From Ecdyonurus torrentis (Eukaryota > Arthropoda > Insecta > Ephemeroptera > Heptageniidae), in NCBI GenBank assembly GCA_949318235.1, contig OX439136.1:6534165-6598164 (forward strand): a stretch of 64,000 nucleotides of DNA, read 5' to 3'. The notes beneath the pieces were generated by a model that was given only the letters and a program-made list of their open reading frames with translations, ran no database searches and was not told the DNA's origin. Made by a program: the position numbers and the translations under genes. The first letter of the stretch is position 1. Each line of letters begins with the position of its first letter. Shown piece after piece: positions 1 to 11,240 of this stretch.

Positions 1-43
1 AAATACTCGAGGTTCGCGCCGCAAAGTCACATTTCACATCAAC
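1..43 (+). promoter_or_regulatory. Truncated core promoter and leader of copy 1
   Basis: The window opens inside the TATA box (AAATACTCGAGG at 1-12). GTCACATTTCACATCAAC at 26-43 is the conserved initiator and leader just before the ATG. The upstream module is outside the window. Confidence 0.8.
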
Positions 44-902
44 ATGTTCTCCAAGGTAAGTTACAGCAGAGCAAACGCCGGTTTTCAGATTAATACAAAA
101 ATATATTTGCAAGAAAAAAAAATCAATTAACTTAATATTAAAAAGAATTTTGCAATGAAAATAGTAACAAATATTACTTACATCCAAATTTCCTAAATAG
201 ATAATTGTATGACAAAATAAACCATATATCCAAAAAATAAATAAATTAATTAAGTAACGAAAATACTCTAACATTTTCAATCTTTACTTTCAGATCCTCG
301 CCCTCAGCGCCCTTGTGGCCGTCGCTAGCGCCGGAGTCGTTGCCCCCGTTGGCTACGCCGCACCCGCTCTGGGATACGCCCGCGCTGCCTACGCCGCACC
401 CGCTCTGGGATACGCTCGCGCTGCCTATGCCCCAGCTGCCTATGCCGCTCCCCTCGCTCGTGCCTACGCCGCACCCGTCGCCGCCTACGCTCACGCTCCA
501 GTAGCCACCTACGCCGCTGCCCCCGCTATTGCTAAGGCTGTTGTGCCCGCTGAGTACGACGCTCACCCACAATACAACTTCGCTTACTCCGTAGCCGATG
601 CTCTCACCGGAGACAACAAGGAACAACACGAACAACGTGACGGAGATGTCGTCCAGGGATCTTACTCTCTCATCGAGTCCGACGGAACCCGTCGTACCGT
701 CGACTACACCGCTGATCCCATCAACGGATTCAACGCTGTTGTCCACAAGGAGCCCGTTGTACAGAAGGCTATTGTTGCTGCCCCAGCTATCGCTAAGGTC
801 GCTGCCCCACTTGCCTATGCTTCCCCTATTGCCCGTGCCTACGCCGCACCCGCATACGGTTATGCCGCTCCCGCCTACGCTCGTGCTGCCTACATCCACT
901 AA
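44..902 (+). CDS. RR-2 cuticle protein, copy 1 (group A), 206 aa
   Basis: Exon 1 (44-55) codes for MFSK only. A 238-base phase-0 intron (GTAAG at 56, CAG ending at 293) separates it from exon 2 (294-902, TAA). Known of the family: RR-2 proteins are secreted to the extracellular cuticle, where the extended R&R domain binds chitin; this subtype is typical of stiff, sclerotised cuticle. Seen: signal peptide 1-17 with likely cleavage ASA|G; Ala/Tyr/Pro-rich stretch 18-90 with two [11 protein letters not shown] units; RR-2 domain about 91-157 (EYDAHPQ to VVHKE, including [12 protein letters not shown] and [13 protein letters not shown]); tail 158-206 ending AAYIH. KEQHEQ, VVQG and [10 protein letters not shown] group it with the copies at 40294, 51801 and 62398. 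It lacks the [13 protein letters not shown] segment, as does 62398. The ATG is chosen from exon-1 conservation in all 15 copies; exon 2 alone has no ATG before the signal core. Its promoter runs off the window edge. Confidence 0.93.
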
Positions 903-991
903 GACTAATTAGTACCTTATTTATTGTAAATATCCCCCCATCGCCCTGTATGTCATGATGTCACCAAGTGTTTACCTCACACATCAATAAA
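903..991 (+). terminator. 3' UTR of copy 1: PUF-type element and poly(A) signal
   Basis: TGTAAATA at 925-932; AATAAA at 986-991, preceded by the shared CCTGTATGTCATG and GTGTTTACCTC stretches. Confidence 0.8.
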
Positions 992-1954
992 CACATTAAA
1001 ATTAAACCTATGTTTTGTCATTTATTCTACAATTTAGGATACATTTGATAAGTTTTTTTTCCTTTCTTTTTAGGTAATATAAAATAGTAACAACTTAGTT
1101 TTTTACCGATAGGTATAGTAATTTTCTTTTCGAGCTTTAAAGTCAATTTCATACGACATTAAAAATTTATGAAGCAACAATTTAAATGTTATAGTTTTCT
1201 ATGATTATTATTATTACAACTACTATAATATTACTTTAAATTATTTGTTTTGCAAATTTCCACACTGAAGCTCATTTTAATCTGATAATGCGTGCTTTAA
1301 AAATCATAAAAAGTAAAAGTGATTCACCAAATTAGTATAATAATAATATATGAAAAGAATAGCCAGGGCCTTATAAAAGTTGAAAAGAAATAAGAAGAAT
1401 ATAAAAAGAGAAAAAAATGCCTATGTTAAAACTATTTTTAATGACATGATAATTTGAAATAAATTATAAAAAATATTTTGAGAATAGGAGTCTGCTGATG
1501 ATAATAGTGTTGTAATTTTTAAAAACAAATAAATCTGATAACAAATATATGTTAAAATTAATCGTTATTGTGCAGATACATTACAAATTAAATTGCGGAA
1601 AAAAAAGTATATATTATCTTCTCTTACCAGAACGATATTATTTCTTTTGGCCTGTGCCTGGTCATGTTTGTTTGTTTGTTTTTTAAGTGTAATCTAACAA
1701 AGGAAACTACTACGTCTATTTTTAAAGCTGTCGTAACAAAAAATTGTGGTACCTCTAAAATTAAAAAAAAGCTACTCTCTTCTTTTTAATCTATTGCTGT
1801 TAAAAAATTTAATCATATTACAATTAACTACATGAAAAAAAATTAAATTACGTTATTTTTTTGCTTTACATTGTATATTTACTGTACAAAATTGTAGAAT
1901 GCAAATTTTGCAGAGTAACACAAGTATAACTTTAACATCTTAACTATTGTAGTA

Positions 1955-1977
1955 TGTTGTATAATCATTATACAACA
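1955..1977. repeat. 23-base near-perfect palindrome
   Basis: TGTTGTATAAT, a central C, then the exact reverse complement. It lies just upstream of a hairpin MITE; no function can be assigned. Confidence 0.6.
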
Positions 1978-1990
1978 GTACAATTTCACT

Positions 1991-2265
1991 CAAAAAAAGG
2001 GGGCTTTACTTCACTTACGAATCCTAACTTATTTGATATAAACACTTTTGAGTTATTATTAGCAGCTAAAACAATGCGTTTCAACAAATTATTAACAAAA
2101 TAGCTAATTTAACTCAAAATAGCCTAAAATAACTGAAAACTACTTAAATTAGCTATTGTTAATAATTTGCTAAAATTCATTATTTTAGCTGCTCATAATA
2201 ACTCAAAAGTGTTTGTTTCAAATAAGTTAGGATTTGTAACTGAAGTAATGCACACTTTTTTTGGG
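1991..2265. mobile_element. Palindromic hairpin MITE, about 275 bp
   Basis: Left arm (1991-2114) and right arm (2144-2265) are inverted copies sharing ATCCTAACTTATTTGA, AAACACTTTTGAGTTATTAT, AGCAGCTAAAA and AATTATTAACA. The ends are CAAAAAAAG-like on both sides. It has no coding capacity. Confidence 0.75.
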
Positions 2266-2365
2266 TAATAGTATGTATGTACGTTATGTTGTTACGCATA
2301 ATTAGTGCTGTAATGAGCTAGCATAATAATAAGTTTTTTTTATCCATGTATACTGTACAGCCATT

Positions 2366-2503
2366 TTACTTGAAGTAAATTTTTATTGTCTTATGGCCAT
2401 TCAGTGTAATCAGATGGAGATTTCAGTTGACGCAAAACTCTATTTTAAATACACAATTTCCATACGCCAATAGAATTTTTTTTTTTTTAGTAAATGACCG
2501 TAC
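2366..2503 (-). mobile_element. Small MITE, copy of 24242-24390
   Basis: Inverted relative to the copy at 24242: TTATGGCCATT, AATCAGATGGAGATT and ACGCAAAACTCTAT are shared in reverse orientation, and both end in ATGACCGTAC. About 140 bases, non-coding. Confidence 0.65.
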
Positions 2504-2659
2504 CCATGATAGAAAATTAAGGCTCCATGAATAAAGAGAAAATATCATTTAAAAAAAATTAACGATATAGAATTAAAAATTTCAAAAATTGGGCATTTAA
2601 AATAAATTTAAAATATAATTTCTTCCCAATTTGATATAATTAAATCCCCAAAAAACTTC

Positions 2660-4046
2660 ATATCGATCTTGTTGCGAACAAAAGGCGTATCTCGTATTTT
2701 ATCAGCAGAAGCAAAAGGCCTATCTCGTATTTTGTCAGTAGAAGCAAAAGGCCTATCTCGTATTTTGTCAGTAGAAGCAAAAGGCCTATCTCTTATTTTG
2801 TTACGCTTAACATAATGTCTATCTCCGATTTTTGACAAAAATGACTTTTTCGAAATTTTAAATTCTTTGAATTATATTCTCGCTCGAGTTAATTTTTTAT
2901 AGTTGAAATCGCTTTATTTACAAAGTTATGGTAAAAATTGTTTTCACTGCTTTTACTACATATTTAGTTACAAGTTTTGTCACTAGGTGGAATAGTTTTT
3001 ATTTGAAAAATAGAGATCTTAAAAAGAGTGGTACCAATTTATAGAGTTATTTAACTTTTTATGTAATTTTTTATGTACTTTTTTATTCATCCGCTATTAT
3101 TTAAAATTGTTTATTTTTGAGCTTTAAATTATGTTAAAAGAAAAATATATTTAAAAAACTTCGATTCTCTATTTTTAATAATGACTTGCTACATTTTTAA
3201 GAATTAGGTAATAATAATTATTTTTTAGTTCTGTTTTTGTAAAGTTTTATGCAAGTTTACAGAAAAACACATGGCTGTGATGCACTGCATACGTGAATTT
3301 AAATACAACGAATAATTTTAAATTTACTACACAAAAATTGGGGATGATTGTATTGTTTCTGTTATATATTTTTTATTTGATTAAGTTAGTTTATTTTCTT
3401 TTGTTTAAATGTGCAAAATGCTATTTATAATATTTTATTCTTTTTGTATTTTTTCCTTTCTTTCCTGAAAAAAATTGTTCAAAAGCAAAAGGATTAAAAT
3501 ATATTATTTTCTTTACAATCTGTAATAAAATTATTGTAAAAATATAATTGTATCCAAAAAGTTTATTATTTTATTAATTTTTTTATACCTAGAATCTGCC
3601 ATGAATACAAATAAAATAAATGAAAATTTGTTTTTCGTCTATAAATAATAATAATAAATAAATTAAATTATTTTGTTATGATTTTTTTCAATATTATAAA
3701 AATACAGCCTTTATATATATATATTAGTCGAATAGGGTGATTTAGACAATTTGTTACAACTTACAATATCAACTATTATTGTTAAATGCATTAAATAACA
3801 CCAATTATTTAATAGAAACCATTTTTAACTAAAATCAGTTTATTTTTTAAAATGCTTCTCCTGTAAAATTTACTTTTTCAGAGATAGGCCTTTTGCTTCT
3901 GCTGACAAAATACGAGATAGGCCTTTTGCTTCTACTGACAAAATACGAGATAGGCCTTTTGCTTCTACTGACAAAACACGAGATAGGCCTTTTGCTTCTG
4001 CTGATAAAATACGAGATACGCCTTTTGTTCGCAACAAGATCGATAT
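2660..4046. mobile_element. Foldback-like element with tandem-repeat inverted termini
   Basis: The arms at 2660-2794 and 3880-4046 are inverted copies built of a 33-base unit (AAAAGGCCTATCTCGTATTT..., about 4 units on the left and one more on the right). Both begin ATATCGATCTTGTTGCGAAC at the outer end. The 1.1 kb core is AT-rich and has no supported gene. Drosophila FB elements have this architecture; relationship by descent is not shown. Confidence 0.7.
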
Positions 4047-4519
4047 TAACTTTACGCTTTATACAATACATACAAATCCTAAAACAAAATACTATAGGCA
4101 GCGTAATTTTAAAGCTAAAACCTTACATTAAGTTCATAAAGAAACAAATTAATATTACGTAATATAATTAAATTTGGGGGGAAAAAATGCATATAATTAT
4201 GTACAGAAAAGATGCATTATTAAATGACCTTGAAAAATAATTAGAGGCCACATTTTTTTATGATGACCATGAAAAAGAAATTGTACTAATTGTGTAACAT
4301 TAAATATTCCCAAGAGTTACACCAGCAAACACTTTTTTTTTTACAAATATATATATTTAAAAAAAAAATGATATAAAAATTAGAAAATAAATTGCTGAAT
4401 TTCTTAAAATATTAATATAATCGTAATTTCAGCTCCACATTATAGGAAATTGCAATAAGTTAAGTAACTGCTAGAAATAAATCCAATAAAGCATGCAGTA
4501 TCTTTTATAATATTGGTTA

Positions 4520-4677
4520 TTGACTAATAAAGGAACAACTGTTTTGAGGCCGACTATAAGCGATTTCGGTCACATCCGCTTCCGTTTCTACTTACTACGC
4601 ATGCGCAAAACGTCGAAACGGAAGTGAGCAAAATCGCTTATAGTTGGCCTCAAATCAGTTGTTTCTTTATTAGTCAA
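4520..4677. mobile_element. Palindromic MITE with TTA target duplication
   Basis: TTGACTAATAAAGGAACAAC at the left end and its inverted counterpart at the right. The arms extend through GAGGCC(G/A)ACTATAAGCGATTT. Flanked by TTA at 4517-4519 and 4678-4680. A 3-base TTA/TAA duplication is the habit of PIF/Harbinger elements, so that superfamily is inferred. Confidence 0.75.
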
Positions 4678-5154
4678 TTATCATTTATATACTTAATTAC
4701 GGCATTTTTTTTTCTTTAGAGCATTGATAAAATAATAATAATAATAATAAACAAATAAAAATATAATAATTAAAAATGATAGCTCATTTTTACCCCAATT
4801 TGTGCAATAACAATCTTTCTAATTAAAATGTTAAAATAGCATACGTATTATGTCGTACAGCATAATTATTTATGTAGTTCTAATTTAGCAAAATGTAATT
4901 CAGGCTATGTTGACAAACACACAGTATAAATTATGCAATTTATAATATCCATGTGAATGAAAAATATCATAATAATATTTCATTTAGATTTCTCTACTAC
5001 ATAATATGTATAATAATAAAAACGGTAAAAGATAATCTCATGGTTCAAAATAACTACGACTAACAGGAAAGTTCTGAAATTTTCTATAAAACATTTCATC
5101 GTAAATTATTAACATTATAATTTTTTATTATGCATTTTTACAAACTTTCCTTAT

Positions 5155-5191
<37 letters not shown>

Positions 5192-5340
5192 TTCGATCAC
5201 AATTTTTCTTTCAAGCAATAGTATTAATCTTATAATTACAAACTTGTCTTCTTTACGGTACGCCTATAAAATATATAATTACATAATGAACAATAAAGTT
5301 GATATAATAACTTCATGATGTTTAATAACTTTGTGTAAAA

Positions 5341-5466
5341 CGACCGGAATAAGTTTTGTTTGGGGCGTGCCAACATGGAAAGCACGTGGCGAGAGAAGGG
5401 AAGGACAAGTTAGGAAGCAGTATAAATACTCGAGGTGCACTCCGCAAAGTCACATTTCACATCAAC
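5341..5466 (+). promoter_or_regulatory. Cuticle-gene promoter module, copy 2
   Basis: CGACCGGAATAAG at 5341, GGGGCGTGC near 5362, CACGTG at 5383-5388, GAGAGAAGGGAAGGACAAG from 5391, TATAAAT at 5421-5427 with CTCGAG behind it. The initiator-like GTCACATTT lies about 30 bases after the TATA box, giving a leader of roughly 15 bases. Confidence 0.85.
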
Positions 5467-5526
5467 ATGTTCTCCAAGGTAAGTTCAAACAGTGCACTCA
5501 AGAAATTTTAAATTACTAATGCGGGG

Positions 5527-5559
<33 letters not shown>

Positions 5560-6476
5560 AAAAAAAAATTTTGCCACCTTTTAAAAATATTTAAATTAAA
5601 AAATTATAGATGAAAAGTTCAAGTACAGTTTGTGGAAATTTTATTAAGATCAGAATTTATATAGTGCAAACTTTTTGAAAAAGGAAAAAACTTTTTTCCA
5701 TTTACTTTTAAAAATCGTTCGCATCATTTTATAGTATATAATTTATTCTTTCTATTTTTTTCAAGATCCTCGCCCTCAGCGCCCTTGTGGCCGTCGCTAG
5801 CGCCGGTGTCGTTGCCCCTGTTGGCTACGCCGCAGCCCCCGCTGTCAGCTACGCATCTCCAATTGCTCGTGGCTACGGAGCACCCGCTCTGGGATACGCT
5901 CGCGCTGCCTACGCTGCACCCGCTCTGGGATACGCTCGCGCTGCCTATGCCCCAGCTGCCTATGCCCCAGCTGCCTATGCCGCTCCCCTCGCTCGTGCCT
6001 ACGCCGCACCCGTCGCCGCCTACGCTCATGCTCCAGTAGCTGCCTACGCCGCTGCCCCCGCTCTCGCTAAGGCTGTTGTCCCCGCTGAGTACGACGCTCA
6101 CCCACAATACAACTACGCTTACTCCGTATCCGATGCTCTGACCGGAGATAACAAGCACCAAGAGGAGACCCGTGACGGAGATGTCGTGAAGGGATCTTAC
6201 TCCCTTGTTGAGGCTGACGGAACCCGTCGTATCGTCGACTACACCGCTGACCCCATCAACGGATTCAACGCTGTTGTCCACAAGGAGGGAGTCGCCGTCC
6301 AGAAGGCTGTTGTTGCTGCCCCCGCCTACGCTAAGGTCGCTGCCCCAGTTGCCTATGCTTCCCCTATTGCCCGCGCCTACGCTCCCGGCTACGCCGCACC
6401 TCTTGCCCGTGCCTACGCCGCACCCGCATACGGTTATGCCGCTCCCGCTTATGCCCGCGCTGCCTATGTCCACTAA
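5467..6476 (+). CDS. RR-2 cuticle protein, copy 2 (group B), 240 aa
   Basis: Exon 1 is 5467-5478 (MFSK); exon 2 is 5766-6476. The 287-base intron contains a long A run (5527-5557) and ends in TTTCAAG rather than the CAG of most copies. Signal peptide 1-17 ([14 protein letters not shown]). The N-terminal low-complexity part has the [13 protein letters not shown] segment, two 12-residue [12 protein letters not shown] units, and then a doubled APAAY. RR-2 domain about 112-178 with [25 protein letters not shown] and [12 protein letters not shown]. The tail (62 residues) is a hybrid: it begins like group B ([14 protein letters not shown]), continues with the [16 protein letters not shown] stretch found in group A, and ends AAYVH. 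That mosaic suggests past exchange between the two groups. The expected role is a chitin-binding structural protein of the cuticle, as for its neighbours. Confidence 0.94.
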
Positions 6477-6566
6477 GAAGACTAATTATTATCTAATTTA
6501 TTGTAAATATTCCCCATCGTTTTGTATATCATGTTGTCAGTAGTGTTTACCACATCCATCAATAAA
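6477..6566 (+). terminator. 3' UTR of copy 2
   Basis: TGTAAATA at 6502-6509; AATAAA at 6561-6566. Confidence 0.8.
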
Positions 6567-7422
6567 CACATTTAAATTTTAACCCTTTGATTTGTTATTT
6601 ATTCCACATTTTGAAATAATTTTAATCCTTAATAGAATTTTATAAAATGTTTTACTTCGTGTGGATTTTTCTACATACAATAATATTATTTGAATAATAC
6701 ATGTAATGAAATTTACGAGATTATGCAATTGGACATTTAATTATACGAAAAAATATATATAATTTGATTTCTATATTTCATAAAAAGTATAGACATTCGT
6801 TTTAATTTCTTTGACTTAGACTACTATTACAATTAAAAGAAAATAGAAATAAAGAAAGATATGCCGAAAAAAGTTCAAATTTATTTTTCTGTTTTAACAA
6901 TTGCAATATTTTTTTTATGTATCCTATATCTTTTGACATAAATATATTACTTGGAGAGAGAGAGATTTAACTCTAACACAATTTAAATCTACTTTAGGGT
7001 ATTTAACGCATTTAGTCTATAATGAAATTCTTAAGTGATGGAACTTTTTTCTATCTTTTTGTTAGTTTTTCATTTTAATATGATAATGATAAAAAAAAAA
7101 TCATTCAAAATTTTGAAATACGTTCAATAACTGAGTTTTATAATATTCTGTGAATAGATAATAATAAAAGTCACAAATCTTGCATGCGGGAAAAAAAATT
7201 TATAAAAATAAATCAGAATGCTAGCTTTTATATATTTCATATTAACATTCACGCAAAAAAATGAATAAAAAATTATCTTGGCAATAAATATTAAAAATAT
7301 GAAAATAGAAATAAAAAAAGCAACATTAAAATGAAAATCCTCACAATTTTCAAAATTAATTAAAAATTAATTAGAAAATTATTAGAAATTATATATTCAA
7401 TTTCTATCCACACATTGTTATA

Positions 7423-8123
7423 TTAAGGGGGTAGGTGACCGACAGATGTCTCCCAAACTATAAGACGGTTGCGAATAATAATAAATAACACAAAGTAAAG
7501 AAGAAATGTTACTTAAAAATTTAGTTGTTTCAAATATGTGAAAACACGATCAAATATATTATTTAAGTTATTACACTTAAAAGATAACATGTAAATGTGG
7601 AAATTCAAATTTGAGCGGGAAAATTTTGTCAAATTAGAAACTTATAGACCGCTTGCACTCATATTTAAGAGCCGCCATTTTGTTGGTCAGGAATACATAT
7701 AGGCCAGCATAGGAAAAACATCATTTTTATTTTTTTAATAGCAAAAGAAGCTTCAAACCTCAATCAAAGCCTTATTTCTAGCTCCTAATAAGCTCGAAGG
7801 ATATGAGAAAAATTTGTTGAGTTGAAATAAACAATTTTTTATGTGAAAAATTAGGAAAAACGAAGTTTCCCCTATGCTGGACAATGCATTAGGCACCACA
7901 AACATGACGACAAAGCGCAAGGATGTGCAAGGGGTCTATTTACAATTAAAAATATAATTTAAAATTTTTTTTATATAAAAAAATATATATTAAATTTACT
8001 TGATTTTATTTGAAAATTATAGTATTTGTTTTATTGGAATTAAATCATGTACAAAAAATTATTGTGAAAATATAGTTCTTCTTTTAGCGATTTCCGGTCC
8101 AAGTCGGTCCCCCACCGCCTTAA
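7423..8123. mobile_element. TTAA-flanked non-autonomous element, about 700 bp
   Basis: TTAA at 7423-7426 and 8120-8123. Terminal inverted repeats are GGGGGTAGGTGACCGAC and (right end inverted) GGCGGTGGGGGACCGAC. The paralogous locus at 11692 reads ...GTTATATTAACTAAATTA... with one TTAA and no element, which proves insertion and target duplication. A shorter inverted copy lies at 41683-42070. The TTAA target suggests a piggyBac-type transposase in trans. Confidence 0.85.
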
Positions 8124-8397
8124 CTAAATTATGTAAAATATGTAGTGTTTATCTTATTACGCTTGAACACTGCTAATTTACATTTCCAAAACTAATTAGG
8201 AACCAGTATTTTTATATAATAGCAAAAAATTTGTTGCCCTAAATAAATATGGCTAAAAACGAGTAAGCATACCCAGAATGTAATTTATATTCATAGTGGT
8301 GCTTTGGTTGAAAATAAACTCATAATATTACAGATATACTGGCGTGTTAATATGTAATATTTTTAAGTAATAAAAAATTAAATTATCTCAATGTGCT

Positions 8398-8820
8398 TTA
8401 AATCAATATTATTTTGACACACAATGCGTTAAACACTTTTTTTTTTAAATTACAGTCCGGAGCTTTAAAAACGGTGACCTTTTTCCTAAAATGATACTTT
8501 TTAAAATATTTCATGACAATATAAATATACTTTATTATTTTTTCCTTCAAGGGATACTGCTTGACATAATTGAATCCAAAAACATAAAATTCATGAGATG
8601 GGACCAAAATTCCTACCCAACTTATGTTCTTCAACTCTTTTGTAACTTCACAAGCTGAGATAAAAAAAAAAGTTAAGTAACCCACTTTATGGATGACATC
8701 ACGTATTTCAGGTCTACAATAGAAATTGTGGATTGAATTGCCTACTTTACAAGTTTTCTTCCCAGTTTGTGAGTGCATACTGTACGTACTGAAGTGATAA
8801 TAATATTGTATGTATCTCAT
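8398..8820 (-). pseudogene. Unrecognised conserved decayed ORF (or repeat fragment)
   Basis: A 140-codon minus-strand frame with no recognised domain (includes GKKTCKVGNS and VGILVPSHEFYVFGFNYVK). A damaged copy occurs at about 12000-12660, within the duplicated flank, and a much more diverged one at about 39150-39400. Three copies with decay suggest an old mobile-element or gene fragment rather than an active gene. I do not recognise it. Confidence 0.3.
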
Positions 8821-9460
8821 AATTTATCATTCTGAGTTGTTGTTTTTTTATGTTATTTTTATTATTATTATTATTTGAGGATAGTACTCTATTTACGGAA
8901 AGTATAAAATAAGTAATTTATGCTGCATTTATTTTACTAGACCGAAAAAGATACTAAATTAGAATGATATAAATAACTGTGCTTTAAAACAGACTATTTA
9001 TGCTGCAGCACAGTTATTACGCAGTATAGCATAAGTTATGTTGTATTGAACAAATTGAGATAAAAATGAGCTATAACGTGATTATTTTAATCCATATATC
9101 TTCATCGTTTTTTTATTTTTATTTTTTTTTTTATTTTTTTTTTTTTTTGCTGCATACAAAAAAACTATAAAATACAAAATAATACTATTTATAATAAAAT
9201 GTAGTTTTATTTTGAAAGATTTTTTAACAAAGAACTATATAAGAAATTCAGAATGTATTTTAATCAAATTAAAAAAATATAACAATTATTAACGTCTAAG
9301 AAAAATTCCTATATGATCTCTTCTCTTAAAAGGAAATACTATAATAAAATCTATATCGTATTTAAAAATACATTTTTTATTATCAAACATAAAATTCTAC
9401 ATCATAAAATAATTTGAAATGTAATTATTTTTAATATTGTCTTTATTCTGTTTAAAATTT

Positions 9461-9615
9461 TGCGTCCAGCGACAGGAATTAGATTGTTTAAGGCGTGCCG
9501 GCGTACTAAACACATGTTGCTAACAAAGTACGAAAGAGAGAAGGGAAGAAAGGACAAGTTGTTTTTTAGTATAAATACTCGAGGTTCTTACCACAAAGTC
9601 ACATTTCACATCAAC
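9461..9615 (+). promoter_or_regulatory. Cuticle-gene promoter module, copy 3
   Basis: GCGACAGGAATTAGATTG, GGCGTGCCGGCGT, then TAAACACATG (E-box variant), AGAGAGAAGGGAAG, TATAAAT at 9570-9576 and CTCGAG. Almost identical to the copy 4 promoter, but both have CACATG instead of CACGTG. Confidence 0.85.
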
Positions 9616-10684
9616 ATGTTCTCTAAGGTAAGCTACAGCAGTGGACTCCACAAAAATTGGATTACTTCGACGGAACTGTTTCTTAAAAAACAAAATAGTC
9701 AACCAGTTATAACCAACCGAAGACCAAACAATGTTTAATTTAGTGCAAAAGTGAAAGAAAAAAAAAGAATCAAAATTTGTTTCAAATTTATTTAAAAGCA
9801 ACGTGAATATAGCGAGGAAAAATATTATATAATAATATATTATGCATTATGTATAAGTTTTATAGTGACAGAAAAGGAAAAAAACTAGTTTTTTTAGATT
9901 TACGTGCCATTTCAACACGAAATTTATCAAATAACCGTGCACATTATTTTTTTTACTAGTGTTGGTGACTTTGCATAAACAGTAATACAGTATGTACTAT
10001 TTAAAAGACGTGTAACAAATTTTTCTTTTATTTCAGATCCTTGCCCTTAGCGCCCTTGTGGTCGTCGCTAGCGCCGGTGTTGTTGCCCCTCTTGGCTACG
10101 CCGCTGCCCCCGCTGTCAGCTACGCATCTCCTATTGCCCGTGGCTACGGAGCACCCGCTCTGGGCTACGCCGGCGCTGCCTACGCCGCACCCGCTCTAGG
10201 ATACGCTCGCTCTGCCTACGCCGCACCCGCTCTGGGATTAGCTCGCGCTGCCTATGCCCCAGCTACCTATGCCGCTCCCCTTGCTCGCGCCTACGCTGCC
10301 CCCGTTGCCGCCTACGCCGCTGCCCCCGCTGAGTACGACGCTCACCCACAATACAACTACGCTTACTCCGTATCCGATGCTCTGACCGGAGATAACAAGC
10401 ACCAGGAAGAGAGCCGTGACGGAGATGTCGTGAAGGGATCTTACTCCCTTGTTGAGGCTGACGGAACCCGTCGTATCGTCGACTACACCGCTGACCCAAT
10501 CAACGGATTCAACGCTGTTGTCCACAAGGAGGGAGTCGCTGTCCAGAAGGCTGTTGTTGCTGCCCCCGCCTACGCTCCTGCCTACGCTGGACGTGCCTAT
10601 GCCGCTCCTCTTGCCCGTGCCTACGCCGCACCCGCATACGGTTATGCCGCTCCCGCTTATGCCCGCGCTGCCTATGTCCACTAA
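9616..10684 (+). CDS. RR-2 cuticle protein, copy 3 (group B), 219 aa
   Basis: Exon 1 is 9616-9627 (MFSK, with TCT serine); a 409-base intron; exon 2 is 10037-10684. Signal peptide [14 protein letters not shown]. Three 12-residue units follow (GYAGAAY, GYARSAY and GLARAAY variants), then [27 protein letters not shown]-2 domain about 103-169 reading [20 protein letters not shown]. Tail [29 protein letters not shown]...AAYVH. Exon 1, intron, promoter and coding sequence are nearly identical to the next copy at 13440, the most recent duplicate pair in the window, and the 3' flank resembles that of copy 2. Structural chitin-binding cuticle protein by family. Confidence 0.94.
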
Positions 10685-10774
10685 GAAGACTAATTTTTTT
10701 CTAATTTATTGTAAATATTCCCCATCGTTTTGTATCTCATGTTGTCAGTAGTGTTTACCACATCCATCAATAAA
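10685..10774 (+). terminator. 3' UTR of copy 3
   Basis: TGTAAATA at 10710-10717; AATAAA at 10769-10774. Nearly identical to the copy 2 3' UTR although the upstream flanks differ. Confidence 0.8.
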
Positions 10775-11172
10775 CACATTTAAATTTTAACTCTTTGATT
10801 TCTTATTTATTCTACATTTTGAAATAATTTCAATCCATAATAGAATTATATAAAATGTTTCATTTAGTGTTGATTTTTCTAGCTACAGTAATATTATTTG
10901 AATAATAATCGTACATGTAATGAAATTTACGAGATTATGCAATTGTATATTTAAATATACGCAAAAATAGATAGCTATAATTTGATTTCTATATTTCATA
11001 AAAAGTATAGACATTCGTTCTAATTTCTTTGACTAAGACTACTATTACAATTAAAAGAAAATAGAAATAAAGAAAGATATATGCCGAAAAAAGTTAAAAA
11101 TTATTTTTCTCTGTTATAACAATTGCAATTTTTTTATATATATCCTATATCTTTTGACATAAATATATTACT

Positions 11173-11173
<1 letters not shown>

Positions 11174-11234
<61 letters not shown>
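11174..11234. repeat. (GA)n microsatellite
   Basis: About 30 GA units; the paralogous site near 6955-6966 has about 6. A length difference between duplicates. Confidence 0.9.

Positions 11235-11240
<6 letters not shown>

Larger units (their letters stand above)
992..5340. other. Intergenic region, copies 1-2
   Basis: 4.3 kb with no supported gene. Holds the palindrome at 1955, hairpin MITE at 1991, small MITE at 2366, foldback-like element at 2660, TTA-flanked MITE at 4520, a GCATAAATT-type segment near 4800-4930, and an A run at 5161-5187. Confidence 0.7.
6567..9460. other. Intergenic region, copies 2-3
   Basis: First unit of the one-gene duplication. Holds a short GA tract, the TTAA element at 7423, the unrecognised frame at 8398, a GCATAAATT-type segment (8890-9080) and a T-rich stretch near 9110-9150. 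Confidence 0.7.

Noticed and set aside
2680..2794. CRISPR-like look of regularly spaced repeats
   Set aside because: The units are directly tandem with no unique spacers, occur as inverted pairs, and the genome is eukaryotic.
3893..4162. Open frame with repeated LLLTKYEIG
   Set aside because: It is the translation of the 33-base terminal repeat of the foldback-like element, open because 33 is a multiple of 3; the mirror frame at 2608-2838 is the same.
9460..9738. Open frames across promoter, exon 1 and intron (also 13284-13511, 17632-17838, 21410-21598, 29415-29627, 33294-33602)
   Set aside because: They read through the TATA box, leader and donor site of cuticle genes in other frames. Their mutual similarity comes from promoter conservation, not from a protein.
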